Shown: positions 33,014 to 42,156 of the stretch, piece after piece
Numbering within the stretch: position 1 is the stretch's first letter
Layout: each line of letters begins with the position of its first letter
NCBI GenBank assembly: GCA_038728585.1
Contig: JAVYTR010000005.1
Span: 59,063-123,062 of the forward strand
DNA length: 64,000 nt
Origin: Conexivisphaerales archaeon
GTDB lineage: Archaea; Thermoproteota; Nitrososphaeria; Conexivisphaerales; DTJL01
Direction: 5' to 3'
The notes under the pieces: model-generated
The model's database searches: none
Seen by the model: only the letters and a program-made list of their open reading frames with translations
Told to the model about the DNA's origin: nothing
Program-made: the position numbers and the translations under genes

Positions 33014-33679
33014 TTGTCTCAGTCAATTCTGCTTCAGCGTAAGAGCGAAGGTCTCAAGTTGTGGTTCGAAGTATTGAAACAGATAGCATATGCCGAGGCA
33101 AAGGGCCCATCTCCATCGTTCGACATAGCTGACATAATCTTAGCTATGATCACAATAGATAACACATTCATCGGTAGAAAGAGACTGGCTCTGGCTCTAG
33201 GGTTGGGGGAAGGTGCGATAAGAACACTCATCTCCAGGCTTAAGGAATCAGGCCTTCTGGAAACACTCGCATCAGGCTGCAGGTTGACTTCAAGAGGCCT
33301 TCAGCTGAATAAGGAAATATCGTCTGATATCTCGTTCTTTGACCCTCCATCAATAATCCCCACTTCCCTTCATCTCTCAGGGCTTGTTGCAAAGAAACTG
33401 GGTAGACAGGTTGGAAAAGGTCTGGAAGAAAGAGATGCTGCTGTGAGGGCAGGAGCTGATGGTGCAATGATACTTGTAGTGAACGAAGGAAGGATAATCA
33501 TGCCTGGCGTTTCAGACCTCTCCGTAGAGCATCCAGACCACTATAGAGCGCTTATGCAGACGGCAAAGCCCGAAGAAGAAGATCTGCTTGTGATAGCCTG
33601 GGCAAAGGAACAGAAGATTGCGAAGAAAGCTGCCTTGGCTGTGGTAACCTGGCTTCTGGAAAGAAGCTCCAGACTTTGA
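33014..33679 (+). CDS. DUF4443 family protein with winged-helix domain
   Basis: A protein of about 221 residues (TTG 33014 chosen; TTG 33059 is also possible, and the frame is open back to 32942). The N-terminal winged helix reads IGRKRLALALGLGEGAIRTLISRLKESGLLE near residues 52-82, typical of archaeal DUF4443 proteins. The C-terminal domain, from about 100, is the DUF4443 core and has KLGRQVGKGLEERDAAVRAGADGAMILVVNEGRIIMPG. It is likely a DNA-binding regulator that senses a small ligand. It is divergent from the vitamin-uptake pair, which hints that it could control that pair; not shown. Confidence 0.75.
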   Translation: MSQSILLQRKSEGLKLWFEVLKQIAYAEAKGPSPSFDIADIILAMITIDNTFIGRKRLALALGLGEGAIRTLISRLKESGLLETLASGCRLTSRGLQLNKEISSDISFFDPPSIIPTSLHLSGLVAKKLGRQVGKGLEERDAAVRAGADGAMILVVNEGRIIMPGVSDLSVEHPDHYRALMQTAKPEEEDLLVIAWAKEQKIAKKAALAVVTWLLERSSRL

Positions 33680-33729
33680 TTCTCAAAAATTGCAACTTCA
33701 GGTATTACTGGTAGCAATATTTGATTCTT

Positions 33730-33741
33730 GTTAATATAACA
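33730..33741 (+). promoter_or_regulatory. TATA-like promoter of the acyl-CoA synthetase fusion gene
   Basis: The block gttaatataaca is about 26 bases before the ATG at 33761 and 50 bases after the end of the DUF4443 gene, so the fusion gene has its own leaderless promoter. Confidence 0.5.
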
Positions 33742-33760
33742 CCTTGCAGAATCCCAGACC

Positions 33761-36511
33761 ATGAGCTCAGAGCAGAGGCTGGTCGGCGAGGTTGTGCTGA
33801 AGGATGGGTCAACTGTTCATGTCAGAGAGGTTGTGCAGGAAGACAAGGAGCTGCTGAGAGAATTCCTGAATTCTCTCTCGTCTGAAACAATTGCCAACAG
33901 GTTCTTTGGAATAGGCATAGACAGAGAAGCGGCTCTGTCAGTCCTGATTCCCAAGTCCAACGACTATGCTCTTGTTGCTCTCAGGGAAGGAAGGATAATA
34001 GCCCATGCTTGCTACCATATTACATCCGACAAGAGGGCTGAGGCTGCCGTAGTTGTAGCGGATAGCTATCAGGGGAAGGGTCTTGGCACCATACTCCTGG
34101 GACAGCTTGTCCAGCATGCTGAAAGAAAGGGGATACTGGTCTTCGATGCTTATGTGCAGCCTGAGAACTACAGGATGATAAGCGTACTGAGGAAGCTTGG
34201 CTACCAGGTTTCTCTGAAGGCTGAGCCTGGAGCAATAAAGGCAAGCTTCACAATCTCCTCAATTCATGAGCTCGAATCTGTCTTCGACCAGCTTGAAGCA
34301 AAAGCTGCCTCTGCAGCTGTCAGGTCATTCCTGTTTCCCAGAGGTGTTGCGGTAATCGGAGCATCAAGAGATAGAACCTCTATAGGCGGGGAACTCTTCT
34401 GGAATATAATCGAGTCAGGGTACAAAGGTGCAGTCTATCCTGTGAATGCTAATGCAGATGTCGTTCAATCGATAGTTGCCTATAAGAGCGTACTCGACTG
34501 TCCAGGGCCGGTGGATGTAGCTCTCATCTGCGTACCCGCAAGGTTCGTACTTGACGTTGCAAAGGAATGCTACAGAAAAGGAGTGAAGGGACTTGTCGTC
34601 ATATCATCAGGTTTTGCAGAGGTAGGGGGAGATGGGATCAAGCTTCAGAGGGAGCTTGTTTCACTCTGCAACAATACAGGCATGAGGCTGATAGGGCCGA
34701 ACTGCATGGGGATAATCAATACAAACCCTGAAGTAAGCCTCAATGCACAGTTTGCTCCTTACAAACCTCTGGCTGGAAAGATAGGCTTCCTGTCCCAGTC
34801 TGGAGCATTGGGCATAGCTGTCATTGAACATGCTACCAGGCTTGGGCTGGGCCTCTCCAGCTTCATCTCGGTTGGTAACAAAGCCGACATATCAGGAAAC
34901 GATTTGATACAGTACTGGGAGAACGACGAGGATACCGAAGTTATCCTTCTTTACCTGGAATCCTTCGGTAATCCAAGGAAGTTTGCCAGGATTGCAAGAA
35001 GAGTCACAAAGAAGAAGCCAATAATAGCCGTAAAGGGAGGAAGGTCAGCCGCAGGCTTCAGGGCTACCCAGTCTCATACTGGTGCTATGCTTGCAGCATC
35101 GGATGTAACAGTCGATGCACTCTTCAAGCAGACCGGTGTGATAAGGGTTGATGTACTTTCCGAGATGTTTGACGTTGCCGCGCTGCTCAGCACGCAGCCT
35201 CTTCCCAAAGGAAAGAGGGTTGGTATCATAACCAATGCAGGAGGAGCAGGTATACTTGCATCTGATGCGTGCGAAAACTATGGCCTTGAGGTCCCGGAAT
35301 ACAGCCAGGAAACGCAACAGATGCTCAGGAGCTTCCTCAGAGCGGAGGCGGGGGTAAGGAACCCTGTTGATATGATAGCATCTGCAACTCCGGAGGATTA
35401 TGGGAGAGCGATAAGAGCTGTAGCTGAAGACAAGCTGATAGATTCGCTCATAGTCATCTTCATCCCACCGATATCTGTATCTGCTTCAGATGTTGCAAAG
35501 GTGATTCTGCAGGAAGCAAAGAGGATCAACAAGGAGTTAGGGAAGCCTGTCCTGAGCGTCTTCATGGCCACACATGGTATCTCAGAGCTGCTGAGTGATG
35601 GAGAGACAAAGATACCATCTTATCCCTTCCCTGAGGCAGCAGCAGGAGCTCTGGCAAGGGCTGCGCAGTATTCAGAATGGGTCAGCAGAGAAGAGGGAAG
35701 GAGAGTTGTATTCAGCGACATCAACAGGGAGAGGGCCGCATCCATAGTTGCTGCTGCGCTCGGAAAAGAAAGACATGGGCCTTTTGCTCAGTCTGCCAGC
35801 AAAATCGGTAAGGACCCAGAATCAAGTCAGAGGTGGCTTACACCTGAAGAAACATACCAGCTGCTCGAATGCTATGGTATACCTGTTGCAAAGCTTGCCA
35901 TAGCTAAGAGCTTGGATGAAGTGGGCGAAATGGCAAAGAAATTTGAAGGTAATGTAGTGCTGAAGGCGATATCTCCAAGGATAATTCACAAGACTGAAGC
36001 CGGTGCTGTGAGGCTGGACGTGAAGCCTGAGGATGCAAAGGATGCAGCTTCAGAGATGACGGAGAGGCTCAGAGCCTCAGGAATCGAGCCGGAAGGCTTT
36101 CTGATACAGCAGATGGTGAAGGGAGCGTTCGAAACCTTTGTTGGTGTAACACACGACCAGAGTTTCGGACCTGTAATAGCCTGTGGAGCAGGAGGTATAC
36201 TGGTTGAACTGATGAAGGATATTTCGGTCAGAATAGCTCCTCTGACAGACAGGGAAGCTGATGAAATGATAAAGTCTCTCAAGAGCTACCCCATTCTGAC
36301 AGGCTACAGAGGAGGGGCAAGGTATGATGTTGATGCTCTCAAGGAAGTTATACTCAGAGTCTCTGCACTTATAGACGATATTCCTGAGATTGCAGAAATG
36401 GACCTGAATCCTGTGATGCTTCTCCAGAAAGGGGCCTATGTTGTAGATGCAAGGGTCAGGGTTGCCGAAATGAAGCTGCCTATGCCTTTCGGAGCAAAGA
36501 GAGTCGACTAG
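33761..36511 (+). CDS. GNAT acetyltransferase fused to ADP-forming acyl-CoA synthetase
   Basis: A 916-residue fusion. Residues 8-165 are a GNAT domain (TVHVREVVQEDKELL; YQGKGLGTILLGQLVQHAE). Residues about 185-470 are the CoA-binding and ligase domains of the ADP-forming acetyl-CoA synthetase, with GVAVIGASRD, LIGPNCMGI, SQSGALG and the histidine loop TQSHTGAMLAASD. Residues about 690-910 are the ATP-grasp lobe (WLTPEETYQLLECYGIP; LKAISPRIIHKTEAGAV). The phosphorylated His region is intact, unlike in regulatory Pat proteins where it is lost, so acyl-CoA to acid conversion with ATP gain may still occur. The GNAT part could acetylate the protein itself or others. Confidence 0.87.
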   Translation: MSSEQRLVGEVVLKDGSTVHVREVVQEDKELLREFLNSLSSETIANRFFGIGIDREAALSVLIPKSNDYALVALREGRIIAHACYHITSDKRAEAAVVVADSYQGKGLGTILLGQLVQHAERKGILVFDAYVQPENYRMISVLRKLGYQVSLKAEPGAIKASFTISSIHELESVFDQLEAKAASAAVRSFLFPRGVAVIGASRDRTSIGGELFWNIIESGYKGAVYPVNANADVVQSIVAYKSVLDCPGPVDVALICVPARFVLDVAKECYRKGVKGLVVISSGFAEVGGDGIKLQRELVSLCNNTGMRLIGPNCMGIINTNPEVSLNAQFAPYKPLAGKIGFLSQSGALGIAVIEHATRLGLGLSSFISVGNKADISGNDLIQYWENDEDTEVILLYLESFGNPRKFARIARRVTKKKPIIAVKGGRSAAGFRATQSHTGAMLAASDVTVDALFKQTGVIRVDVLSEMFDVAALLSTQPLPKGKRVGIITNAGGAGILASDACENYGLEVPEYSQETQQMLRSFLRAEAGVRNPVDMIASATPEDYGRAIRAVAEDKLIDSLIVIFIPPISVSASDVAKVILQEAKRINKELGKPVLSVFMATHGISELLSDGETKIPSYPFPEAAAGALARAAQYSEWVSREEGRRVVFSDINRERAASIVAAALGKERHGPFAQSASKIGKDPESSQRWLTPEETYQLLECYGIPVAKLAIAKSLDEVGEMAKKFEGNVVLKAISPRIIHKTEAGAVRLDVKPEDAKDAASEMTERLRASGIEPEGFLIQQMVKGAFETFVGVTHDQSFGPVIACGAGGILVELMKDISVRIAPLTDREADEMIKSLKSYPILTGYRGGARYDVDALKEVILRVSALIDDIPEIAEMDLNPVMLLQKGAYVVDARVRVAEMKLPMPFGAKRVD

Positions 36512-36598
36512 AGAACTAAAGAACCAGAGAACGAGAAAACGAGAGAACCAGAGATCCATAGAACTAGAGGTCTATAGAATTATAGAATTATAGGTCTA
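36512..36598. repeat. Short A/G-rich degenerate tandem repeats between convergent genes
   Basis: The gap between the fusion gene and the convergent APC gene is built of related short pieces (gagaac, agaaccagaga, agaactagag) followed by an 8-base unit tatagaat repeated about 2.6 times (36573-36593). AGGTCTA occurs at both 36568 and 36592. This is slippage-like sequence. It could act as a bidirectional terminator because both flanking genes end here. Confidence 0.6.
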
Positions 36599-36604
36599 AA
36601 CCTC

Positions 36605-37918
36605 CTATCTGCTGTGTGGCTCATGCAGCTCCTCAGCATGGGATGGTATCTGCCTCAGCCAGATTAGGTAGAAGATGCATCCGCTAACAGGAAGCAACAG
36701 CCCTAACATGAGAGATTCCAGGTCAAACTGAAAGAGCAGCGCTATGCAAAAAGCAAGACCGAGTGAGGTAGTTACAGGAAACCACCCTACATTCAAAGGT
36801 GCCCTAAAAGGCCTTTTGACATGTGGTGTTGCTCTACGCAGATGCAGAGAAGCTATGTTCACCAGAGCAAAAGTTACAAGAGAGCCAAAGCTTGTGACCC
36901 TCGCTATTGCTGAAGCGCTTGAAAGAGGCAAGAACGCTACTGCCACAATAAAGACCATAGCAAGGGCGAGCAGGGGTGTCTTTGTCCTTCTATCTACATA
37001 GCTCAGGAAAGAAGGTAGAGCATGCTCCTTTGCCATTCCGTAGATTATCCTTGAAGAGACTATAACCAAAACCTGCACCGTATTCATTGTTGTCAAAAGC
37101 GCTATGGCTGAGATCAGATAAAATCCAGCAGCACCAAGGACTGAAGATACAGCAAGAGCAAGGGGTGCTTCTGAAGAAGAAAGCTGGGGGACAGGAAGCA
37201 AGCTTATGGCAGATATCCCAACCAGAACATACAGAACCGTTGTTACAACCACAGCTATTATGAGGCCTTTTGGAATCGTCTTTTCTGGCTCCTTTGTATC
37301 CTCAGCTATGTTGCTCATGTTGTCAAATCCGATGTATGCGAAGAAGACCAGTATTGAAGCTCCTATTATTCCAGCTATGCCATTCTGTGGAGGTGCATAC
37401 TGCATTCTGGGCAGGCTGCCTATCCCAGAGAGTATTACTATAACCAGACCAGTGATAGCAATTATGCTGAGAGCCGTATTGAGCCTGAGCCAGTATCTGG
37501 CTCCTGCAGATGCAACTGCGGTAAGGCCAAAAAGGAGAAGAATTGCAACTGGCAACACAGGGGTGCCAAAGACAGCCTTCAGGTAGCCTGCAAACCCTAT
37601 CGATACCGCAGCTGATGCAACTATTTCTGTTATCAGCATGGTCCACTCTGTTACGAAAGAGAGCAGTCTGCTACCGTAGGCTCTGCCCACGTAGATGTAT
37701 TCAGATGCTGCCTTTGGGTACATCGAGGAGAGTTCTGCATAAGTTAGGCCTGTGAAACCAGCAACGACTGCTCCTATAAGGAACGACAGCCAGAGGGAAC
37801 TTCCAGCAAGACCTGCAGCATCACCGACCAGAACGTATATTCCAGCTCCGACTATGTTCCCTATGCCATAGGTGACAACCTGAAACAGACCCAGCTGCCT
37901 CGGGAGAGAATTCTCCAC
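36605..37918 (-). CDS. APC family amino-acid permease
   Basis: A 437-residue integral membrane protein with about 12 helices. The N-terminal signature is QVVTYGIGNIVGAGIYVLVGDAAGLAG (residues 12-38), and AFVGFDNMSNIAEDTKEPEKTIPKGL (here FFAYIGFDNMSNIAEDTKEPEKTI near 192-215) is typical of the cationic or neutral amino-acid APC group. It imports an amino acid or polyamine by proton coupling. The start is GTG 37918 with a TATA-like element at 27 bases on the minus strand. It lies 31 bases downstream of purB but has its own promoter. Confidence 0.88.
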   Translation of the reverse strand: MENSLPRQLGLFQVVTYGIGNIVGAGIYVLVGDAAGLAGSSLWLSFLIGAVVAGFTGLTYAELSSMYPKAASEYIYVGRAYGSRLLSFVTEWTMLITEIVASAAVSIGFAGYLKAVFGTPVLPVAILLLFGLTAVASAGARYWLRLNTALSIIAITGLVIVILSGIGSLPRMQYAPPQNGIAGIIGASILVFFAYIGFDNMSNIAEDTKEPEKTIPKGLIIAVVVTTVLYVLVGISAISLLPVPQLSSSEAPLALAVSSVLGAAGFYLISAIALLTTMNTVQVLVIVSSRIIYGMAKEHALPSFLSYVDRRTKTPLLALAMVFIVAVAFLPLSSASAIARVTSFGSLVTFALVNIASLHLRRATPHVKRPFRAPLNVGWFPVTTSLGLAFCIALLFQFDLESLMLGLLLPVSGCIFYLIWLRQIPSHAEELHEPHSR

Positions 37919-37949
37919 AAAATCGCGGGGATTAGGTATGGATTTAAGG

Positions 37950-39302
37950 TTAGCTACCGTTCATTGCCTTCTTGGCCTTCTTTTCATTCATCCCCTTCTT
38001 TGACTTCAGAATCTTCTCAACCTCTCTTCTGCAGCCGGAAGCAAGCTCCTTCGAGTATCCCAGATAATCTTCAGGTCTTGAAGCATGGTTCTTCAAGAGC
38101 CTTTCAATCTCCTTTCTGTCATCAATCCTGAATGCATGAAATACCTTCTCATAACCTTCTTCATCACCCTTCAGCCTCAAGGATACCTGAACAGATTCAG
38201 CCATCAGTTCGCCATGCTCTTCAACCTCTTCCTTCATCCTATTTCTCAGCACTTCAACCCTTTCCAATGTCGAAAATATTCTTTTGCAAGCTATCAGAGA
38301 ATGTGCCATCGCCTCTCCTATAGTCCTTCTTAGGGCTGAGTCTGACAAGTCTCTCTGCAGTCTGTTAACTTCGAGCCTGTAGGCAAGGAAAGACAGCATC
38401 GTGGTTGATATCTCGCACTGCGCCTCTGCGTTTTCTAGGTCAGCTGGGTTCTCCTTCTGGGGCATCGTCGAGCTGCCTATTTCTGAAGGAGAAGACCTGA
38501 TTCTCACATACCCTAACATCTGATATGTCCAGAGGTCCCTTGTCAATGAAATTAGCACCTGATTGATGTTTATTATGTAGTGCATTATGTCTGAAAGTCT
38601 CTCATACGGGGCTATCTGGGTGGTGTACGGAGCGAAGTCAAGCCCAAAATGCCTGACAAAATTCCTGAGCAAAGGCATCCAGTCTGCATCTTTCATAAGC
38701 CTGAAAGAAGCATATGTACCAACTGCTCCTGAGCATTTGGCTAAAGGCCTTATCTTCGATAGCTTGCCTATCCTTTCTGCGATTCTCATCGCAAAGACGG
38801 ACATCTCTTTACCGAAGGTTGTAGGGACTGCTAGCTTACCATGAGTCCTTGCTGGCATTATGCTCCCAGCTTCTCTATAGGCCAGGTCTGCCAAAGCAAA
38901 GTCAACCTTCTTGTATTCAGGTAGAAGAATATCATCGACGAAACTCTTTATCATGATGCCATAGGCAATGCTGTTTACATCCTCGCTTGTTAGGCCCAGG
39001 TGAACGAAAGCCATAAGCCTTTTTACTCCAGCCTTCAGCAGTTCTTCCCTGAGGTAAAGCTCCACAGCTTTCACGTCATGTCTGACTTTCTTCTCTATCT
39101 CCTTCACCTTCTCAACAGATATTTCAAACTTTGGAAGTTTTGCCTTTGGGGCTATTCCGATACTCATAAGAAGTTTGATATACTCAATTTCAACTCTGAC
39201 CCTTGCTCTTATCAACGCAGATTCTGAAAGGTATCTGCTCACTTCTTTAGCTTCTTCAAAGTATCTGTCGTCTAAAGGCGAAATTGCCTCATGATAACTC
39301 AA
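37950..39302 (-). CDS. purB: Adenylosuccinate lyase PurB
   Basis: A 450-residue lyase of the fumarase/aspartase superfamily. It splits adenylosuccinate into AMP and fumarate and also acts earlier in IMP synthesis. Landmarks are ISPLDDRYF near residue 7, RTHGKLAVPTTFGKE near 153-167 and the signature GSSTMPQKENP near 277-287 (catalytic Ser loop). The first residues MSYHEAISPLD fit the family. The ORF overlaps the end of purA by 14 bases, so guaB-purA-purB is one operon with coupled translation. A Lys-rich tail (MNEKKAKKAMNGS) extends the C-terminus. Confidence 0.95.
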   Translation of the reverse strand: MSYHEAISPLDDRYFEEAKEVSRYLSESALIRARVRVEIEYIKLLMSIGIAPKAKLPKFEISVEKVKEIEKKVRHDVKAVELYLREELLKAGVKRLMAFVHLGLTSEDVNSIAYGIMIKSFVDDILLPEYKKVDFALADLAYREAGSIMPARTHGKLAVPTTFGKEMSVFAMRIAERIGKLSKIRPLAKCSGAVGTYASFRLMKDADWMPLLRNFVRHFGLDFAPYTTQIAPYERLSDIMHYIININQVLISLTRDLWTYQMLGYVRIRSSPSEIGSSTMPQKENPADLENAEAQCEISTTMLSFLAYRLEVNRLQRDLSDSALRRTIGEAMAHSLIACKRIFSTLERVEVLRNRMKEEVEEHGELMAESVQVSLRLKGDEEGYEKVFHAFRIDDRKEIERLLKNHASRPEDYLGYSKELASGCRREVEKILKSKKGMNEKKAKKAMNGS

Positions 39303-40518
39303 TGGTCTTCACTCTTTCCTCTCCATACGATAGCAATCTGACGGGAACCTTCAGTTCATCCTCGACAAGCTGGACGAATTTTGCAACACCTCCTCCTACC
39401 CCTGCAGAGAAATCATAAGAATGGAAACTTTCCACCTCTTCTGATATTGCAACTGCATGGCTGAGCAGGGGCAAAGCTTCAGAGAAATCTGATACCTCTC
39501 TTCCATCTATGACATACCTTCTGCATACCTTAACCTGCCTGAACTTGGCAAGAACATCCAGCTTTGTGATAGCTATTTCGTCAACCCCGTTGATTTTTGC
39601 AGCATATTTCAAGGAGACGAAGTCCAGCCAGCCTATCCTTCTCGGCCTGCCTGTCGTTGCCCCATACTCTTTGCCTTCGGCCCTGATTGCTTCTGCTGCC
39701 TGTCCATGAACCTCAGAGGGAAAAGCTCCAGCACCAACCCTTGTGGTATAGCATTTCATAACCCCCACCACTCTGCCAGCAACATCTGAACCAAGTCCAA
39801 GACTGACAGGAATGTATGTGCTGAGAGTATGGGAGCTGGTCACATGAGGGTAGCTTCCGTGGATTATGTCCAGCAGTGAGCCCTGAGACCCTTCAAACAG
39901 GACTCTTTCACCCCTCTCATTGAGGGCTATTACCTCTTCACCCGAGTCTCCTGCTATCCCTTTTAACACGTTTCTTGCTTCCTCGGTCCAGGGTTCAAAG
40001 TTCTTTTTTATGCCGAGCATTTCGTAAAAACCTAGAAGCGAGTGAACATCAAAATCAGAGGAGAGAACATCGCACACTCTGGGCTGAAGCCTCAGAGCCC
40101 TCATCGCATACGATGGTCCTATACCTCGCTTCGTGGTGCCAATTGCAGCAGCGCCTCTCTTCTCCTCTATCAGCACATCCATCTCTCTGTCCATGGGAGT
40201 GACAAGACTGCATCTAAGGTCCACTAGAACCCTTACGCTATGTGGTAGATTCCTAATCTCCTCTCCAAGTATTGACGGGTCAACTGCAACACCGGATGCA
40301 AGAATCAGCTCTTTCTTGCTTGCTGCTCCTGATGGTAGCATGTGGAATACATACCTCTTTCCGTCAACAACGACGGTATGACCTGCATTACTTCCTCCGT
40401 TGAACCTGACTACTGCGCTGCAATCTGCAGACAGATAATCGACTATCTTCCCTTTGCCTTCATCTCCCCACTGAAGGCCTATGACAGAAGTATTCAGTTC
40501 AGACAACTCTCTCCACAT
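39289..40518 (-). CDS. purA: Adenylosuccinate synthetase PurA
   Basis: A 409-residue GTP-dependent enzyme that joins IMP and aspartate, the first step to AMP. Motifs are VIGLQWGDEGKGKIVDYL near residue 12 (P-loop and catalytic Asp), FNGGSNAGHTVV near 39, GTTKRGIGPSYA near 128-139 and LFEGSQGSLLDI near 208. The ATG at 40518 overlaps guaB by 20 bases. A TTG closer to the P-loop is an alternative. It works with purB next door, while guaB diverts IMP towards GMP. Confidence 0.95.
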   Translation of the reverse strand: MWRELSELNTSVIGLQWGDEGKGKIVDYLSADCSAVVRFNGGSNAGHTVVVDGKRYVFHMLPSGAASKKELILASGVAVDPSILGEEIRNLPHSVRVLVDLRCSLVTPMDREMDVLIEEKRGAAAIGTTKRGIGPSYAMRALRLQPRVCDVLSSDFDVHSLLGFYEMLGIKKNFEPWTEEARNVLKGIAGDSGEEVIALNERGERVLFEGSQGSLLDIIHGSYPHVTSSHTLSTYIPVSLGLGSDVAGRVVGVMKCYTTRVGAGAFPSEVHGQAAEAIRAEGKEYGATTGRPRRIGWLDFVSLKYAAKINGVDEIAITKLDVLAKFRQVKVCRRYVIDGREVSDFSEALPLLSHAVAISEEVESFHSYDFSAGVGGGVAKFVQLVEDELKVPVRLLSYGEERVKTIELS

Positions 40519-41989
40519 CGTGAGGTAAGCTTTCCCTGAAGCCTGATGAGGTCATCCTGACAAACTCAGCCTTCTTTCTCAGCTCCTTTATGTTGTGGGC
40601 TCCACAATAGCTCATACCAGACCTGAGGCCCCCAACAAGATGCTTCACAACCTCTTCAACCCTTCCCTTGTAAGGTATCAGCCCCTCAACCCCTTCAGGT
40701 ACAGTTTCTTCAGCTATGCTTTCGATCAGCTTCTGCTGTTCTGCTGCATTAGAATCTTCCCTCATCCGCCTATCGATCGCTGCCGAGAGAGAAGCCATCC
40801 CTCTGGTCAGCTTGTACTTTATCCCGTTCCTGAGAACAGTCGGGCCCGGGCTCTCTTCAGTTCCTGCAAAAAGCCCTCCGATCATGACGGTTGAGGCGCC
40901 AGCAGCGATGGCCTTTGTGATATCACCAGGGAATCTTATCCCTCCGTCTGCAATTATAGGTAGGTCGTACTCTTCTGCAGCCCTTGAACATTCCAGAATT
41001 GCGGTGAGCTGCGGTACTCCAAACCCTGTTACAATCCTTGTTGTGCATATGCTCCCAGGACCGACTCCAACCTTCACGGCATCAACCCCTGCTTTTGCCA
41101 GGTCAACTACTCCTTGGGCTGTAGCCACGTTTCCTGCAACAACTTCAGCATCTTCAGACGCCAGCTCTCTTTTTATCCTCTTCACTGCTTCGATGGTCTG
41201 CAAGGAATGACCGTGAGCCACATCTACTACTATGACATCGCAGGCAGCTTCAACAAGCTTTCGAGCTCTTTCAATGTAATCACCCTTGACACCAACAGCC
41301 GCGCCTACTCTTAGCCTGCCCTTCCTGTCCTTGGTCGCATTTGGGAACATCTTCATCTTCATTATGTCCTTTGCCGTTATCAGTCCTTTCAGCCTTCTTT
41401 TTTCGTCGAGCAGAGGGAGTTTCTCCACCTTGTTCTTCTTCAGAATTTCCTTCGCCTCTTCAAGACTGACCCCAGGGGAAGCAGTTATCAGCTTCCTTAT
41501 TCCTGTCATGACCTGGTTCACCCTCTTCGTATCGTCGTCCTCAAATTCGAGGTCTCTCCTTGTTACTATCCCCTTGACCACATACCTGTCGTCCACAACT
41601 ATTATTCCTCCAATACCATAGTTGCTGAGTATTGATTTTGCTTCACCGACGGTTGCATGTGGCAAAATAGTGATTGGCTCTTCTATCATGAACCCTTCGT
41701 ATCTCTTCACCTTTTCGACTTCGTGCACCTCGTCTTTGATGCTTAAGAATCGATGAATGATACCTATCCCTCCGAGCCTGGCCATGGCTATCGCCATTGC
41801 AGACTCTGTAACCGTATCCATGTTGGAGCTGATGATTGGGATGCTGAGGCTTATCTTTCTCGTCAACCTTGCTGATGTGTCAACTTCCTTTCTTGACATA
41901 ATATCTGAATACTTGGGAACAAGCAGGACGTCGTCATAGGTCAGACCAAGCCTGAAAAGTCTTCTACCCCTTACCTTTTCTACTTGCAC
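40499..41989 (-). CDS. guaB: IMP dehydrogenase GuaB
   Basis: A 496-residue IMPDH that oxidises IMP to XMP with NAD, the committed step to GMP. The N-terminal [13 protein letters not shown] is typical, the tandem CBS pair occupies about residues 95-215, and the catalytic Cys lies in [21 protein letters not shown] near 310-331. The GMP-loop [20 protein letters not shown] is near 366. The start is GTG 41989, with a TATA box (CCTATAAACATA) 26 bases upstream inside a perfect 8-base inverted repeat. It is the first gene of a three-gene purine branch operon. Confidence 0.95.
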   Translation of the reverse strand: MQVEKVRGRRLFRLGLTYDDVLLVPKYSDIMSRKEVDTSARLTRKISLSIPIISSNMDTVTESAMAIAMARLGGIGIIHRFLSIKDEVHEVEKVKRYEGFMIEEPITILPHATVGEAKSILSNYGIGGIIVVDDRYVVKGIVTRRDLEFEDDDTKRVNQVMTGIRKLITASPGVSLEEAKEILKKNKVEKLPLLDEKRRLKGLITAKDIMKMKMFPNATKDRKGRLRVGAAVGVKGDYIERARKLVEAACDVIVVDVAHGHSLQTIEAVKRIKRELASEDAEVVAGNVATAQGVVDLAKAGVDAVKVGVGPGSICTTRIVTGFGVPQLTAILECSRAAEEYDLPIIADGGIRFPGDITKAIAAGASTVMIGGLFAGTEESPGPTVLRNGIKYKLTRGMASLSAAIDRRMREDSNAAEQQKLIESIAEETVPEGVEGLIPYKGRVEEVVKHLVGGLRSGMSYCGAHNIKELRKKAEFVRMTSSGFRESLPHDVERVV

Positions 41990-42003
41990 TTGATTACGGA
42001 TAG

Positions 42004-42023
42004 ATACCTATGTTTATAGGTAT
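42004..42023 (-). promoter_or_regulatory. Palindrome overlapping the TATA box of guaB-purA-purB
   Basis: ATACCTAT (42004-42011), loop GTTT, ATAGGTAT (42016-42023) is a perfect 8-base inverted repeat. On the minus strand it contains the TATA block about 26 bases before the GTG at 41989. A protein bound there would block TBP, so it is a good candidate operator for purine control. Confidence 0.55.
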
Positions 42024-42055
42024 TATCCCGCCATATTGACATATTCATGTAAATT

Positions 42056-42156
42056 CGCCGGGGATGGGATTTGAACCCATGAGGCCCTAGAAGGGCCACG
42101 GGCTCTCAAGGCCCGCGCATTAGTCCACTCTGCCTTCGGGCTTAAAGAACCCCGGC
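42056..42156 (-). tRNA. tRNA-Ser(UGA) with apparent 14-base intron
   Basis: Read on the minus strand. The acceptor GCCGGGG (42156-42150) pairs with CCCCGGC, then a G discriminator at 42056. The anticodon arm is CGGGC-CTTGAGA-GCCCG, so the anticodon is UGA (Ser). A long variable arm GGCCC-TTCTA-GGGCC and a T-arm ATGGG-TTCAAAT-CCCAT are perfect. Between the acceptor and the D-arm there are 14 extra bases, TCTTTAAGCCCGAA (42148-42135). Their removal would leave a normal T8-G9 junction and an 87-base tRNA with a discriminator but no CCA. An intron this far 5' is non-canonical. CCA is added by the Cca enzyme at 49037. Confidence 0.85.

Noticed and set aside
36512..36598. Possible CRISPR-like repeat patch
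   Set aside because: Units are too short and unequal, with no spacers of constant length and no cas genes in the window.
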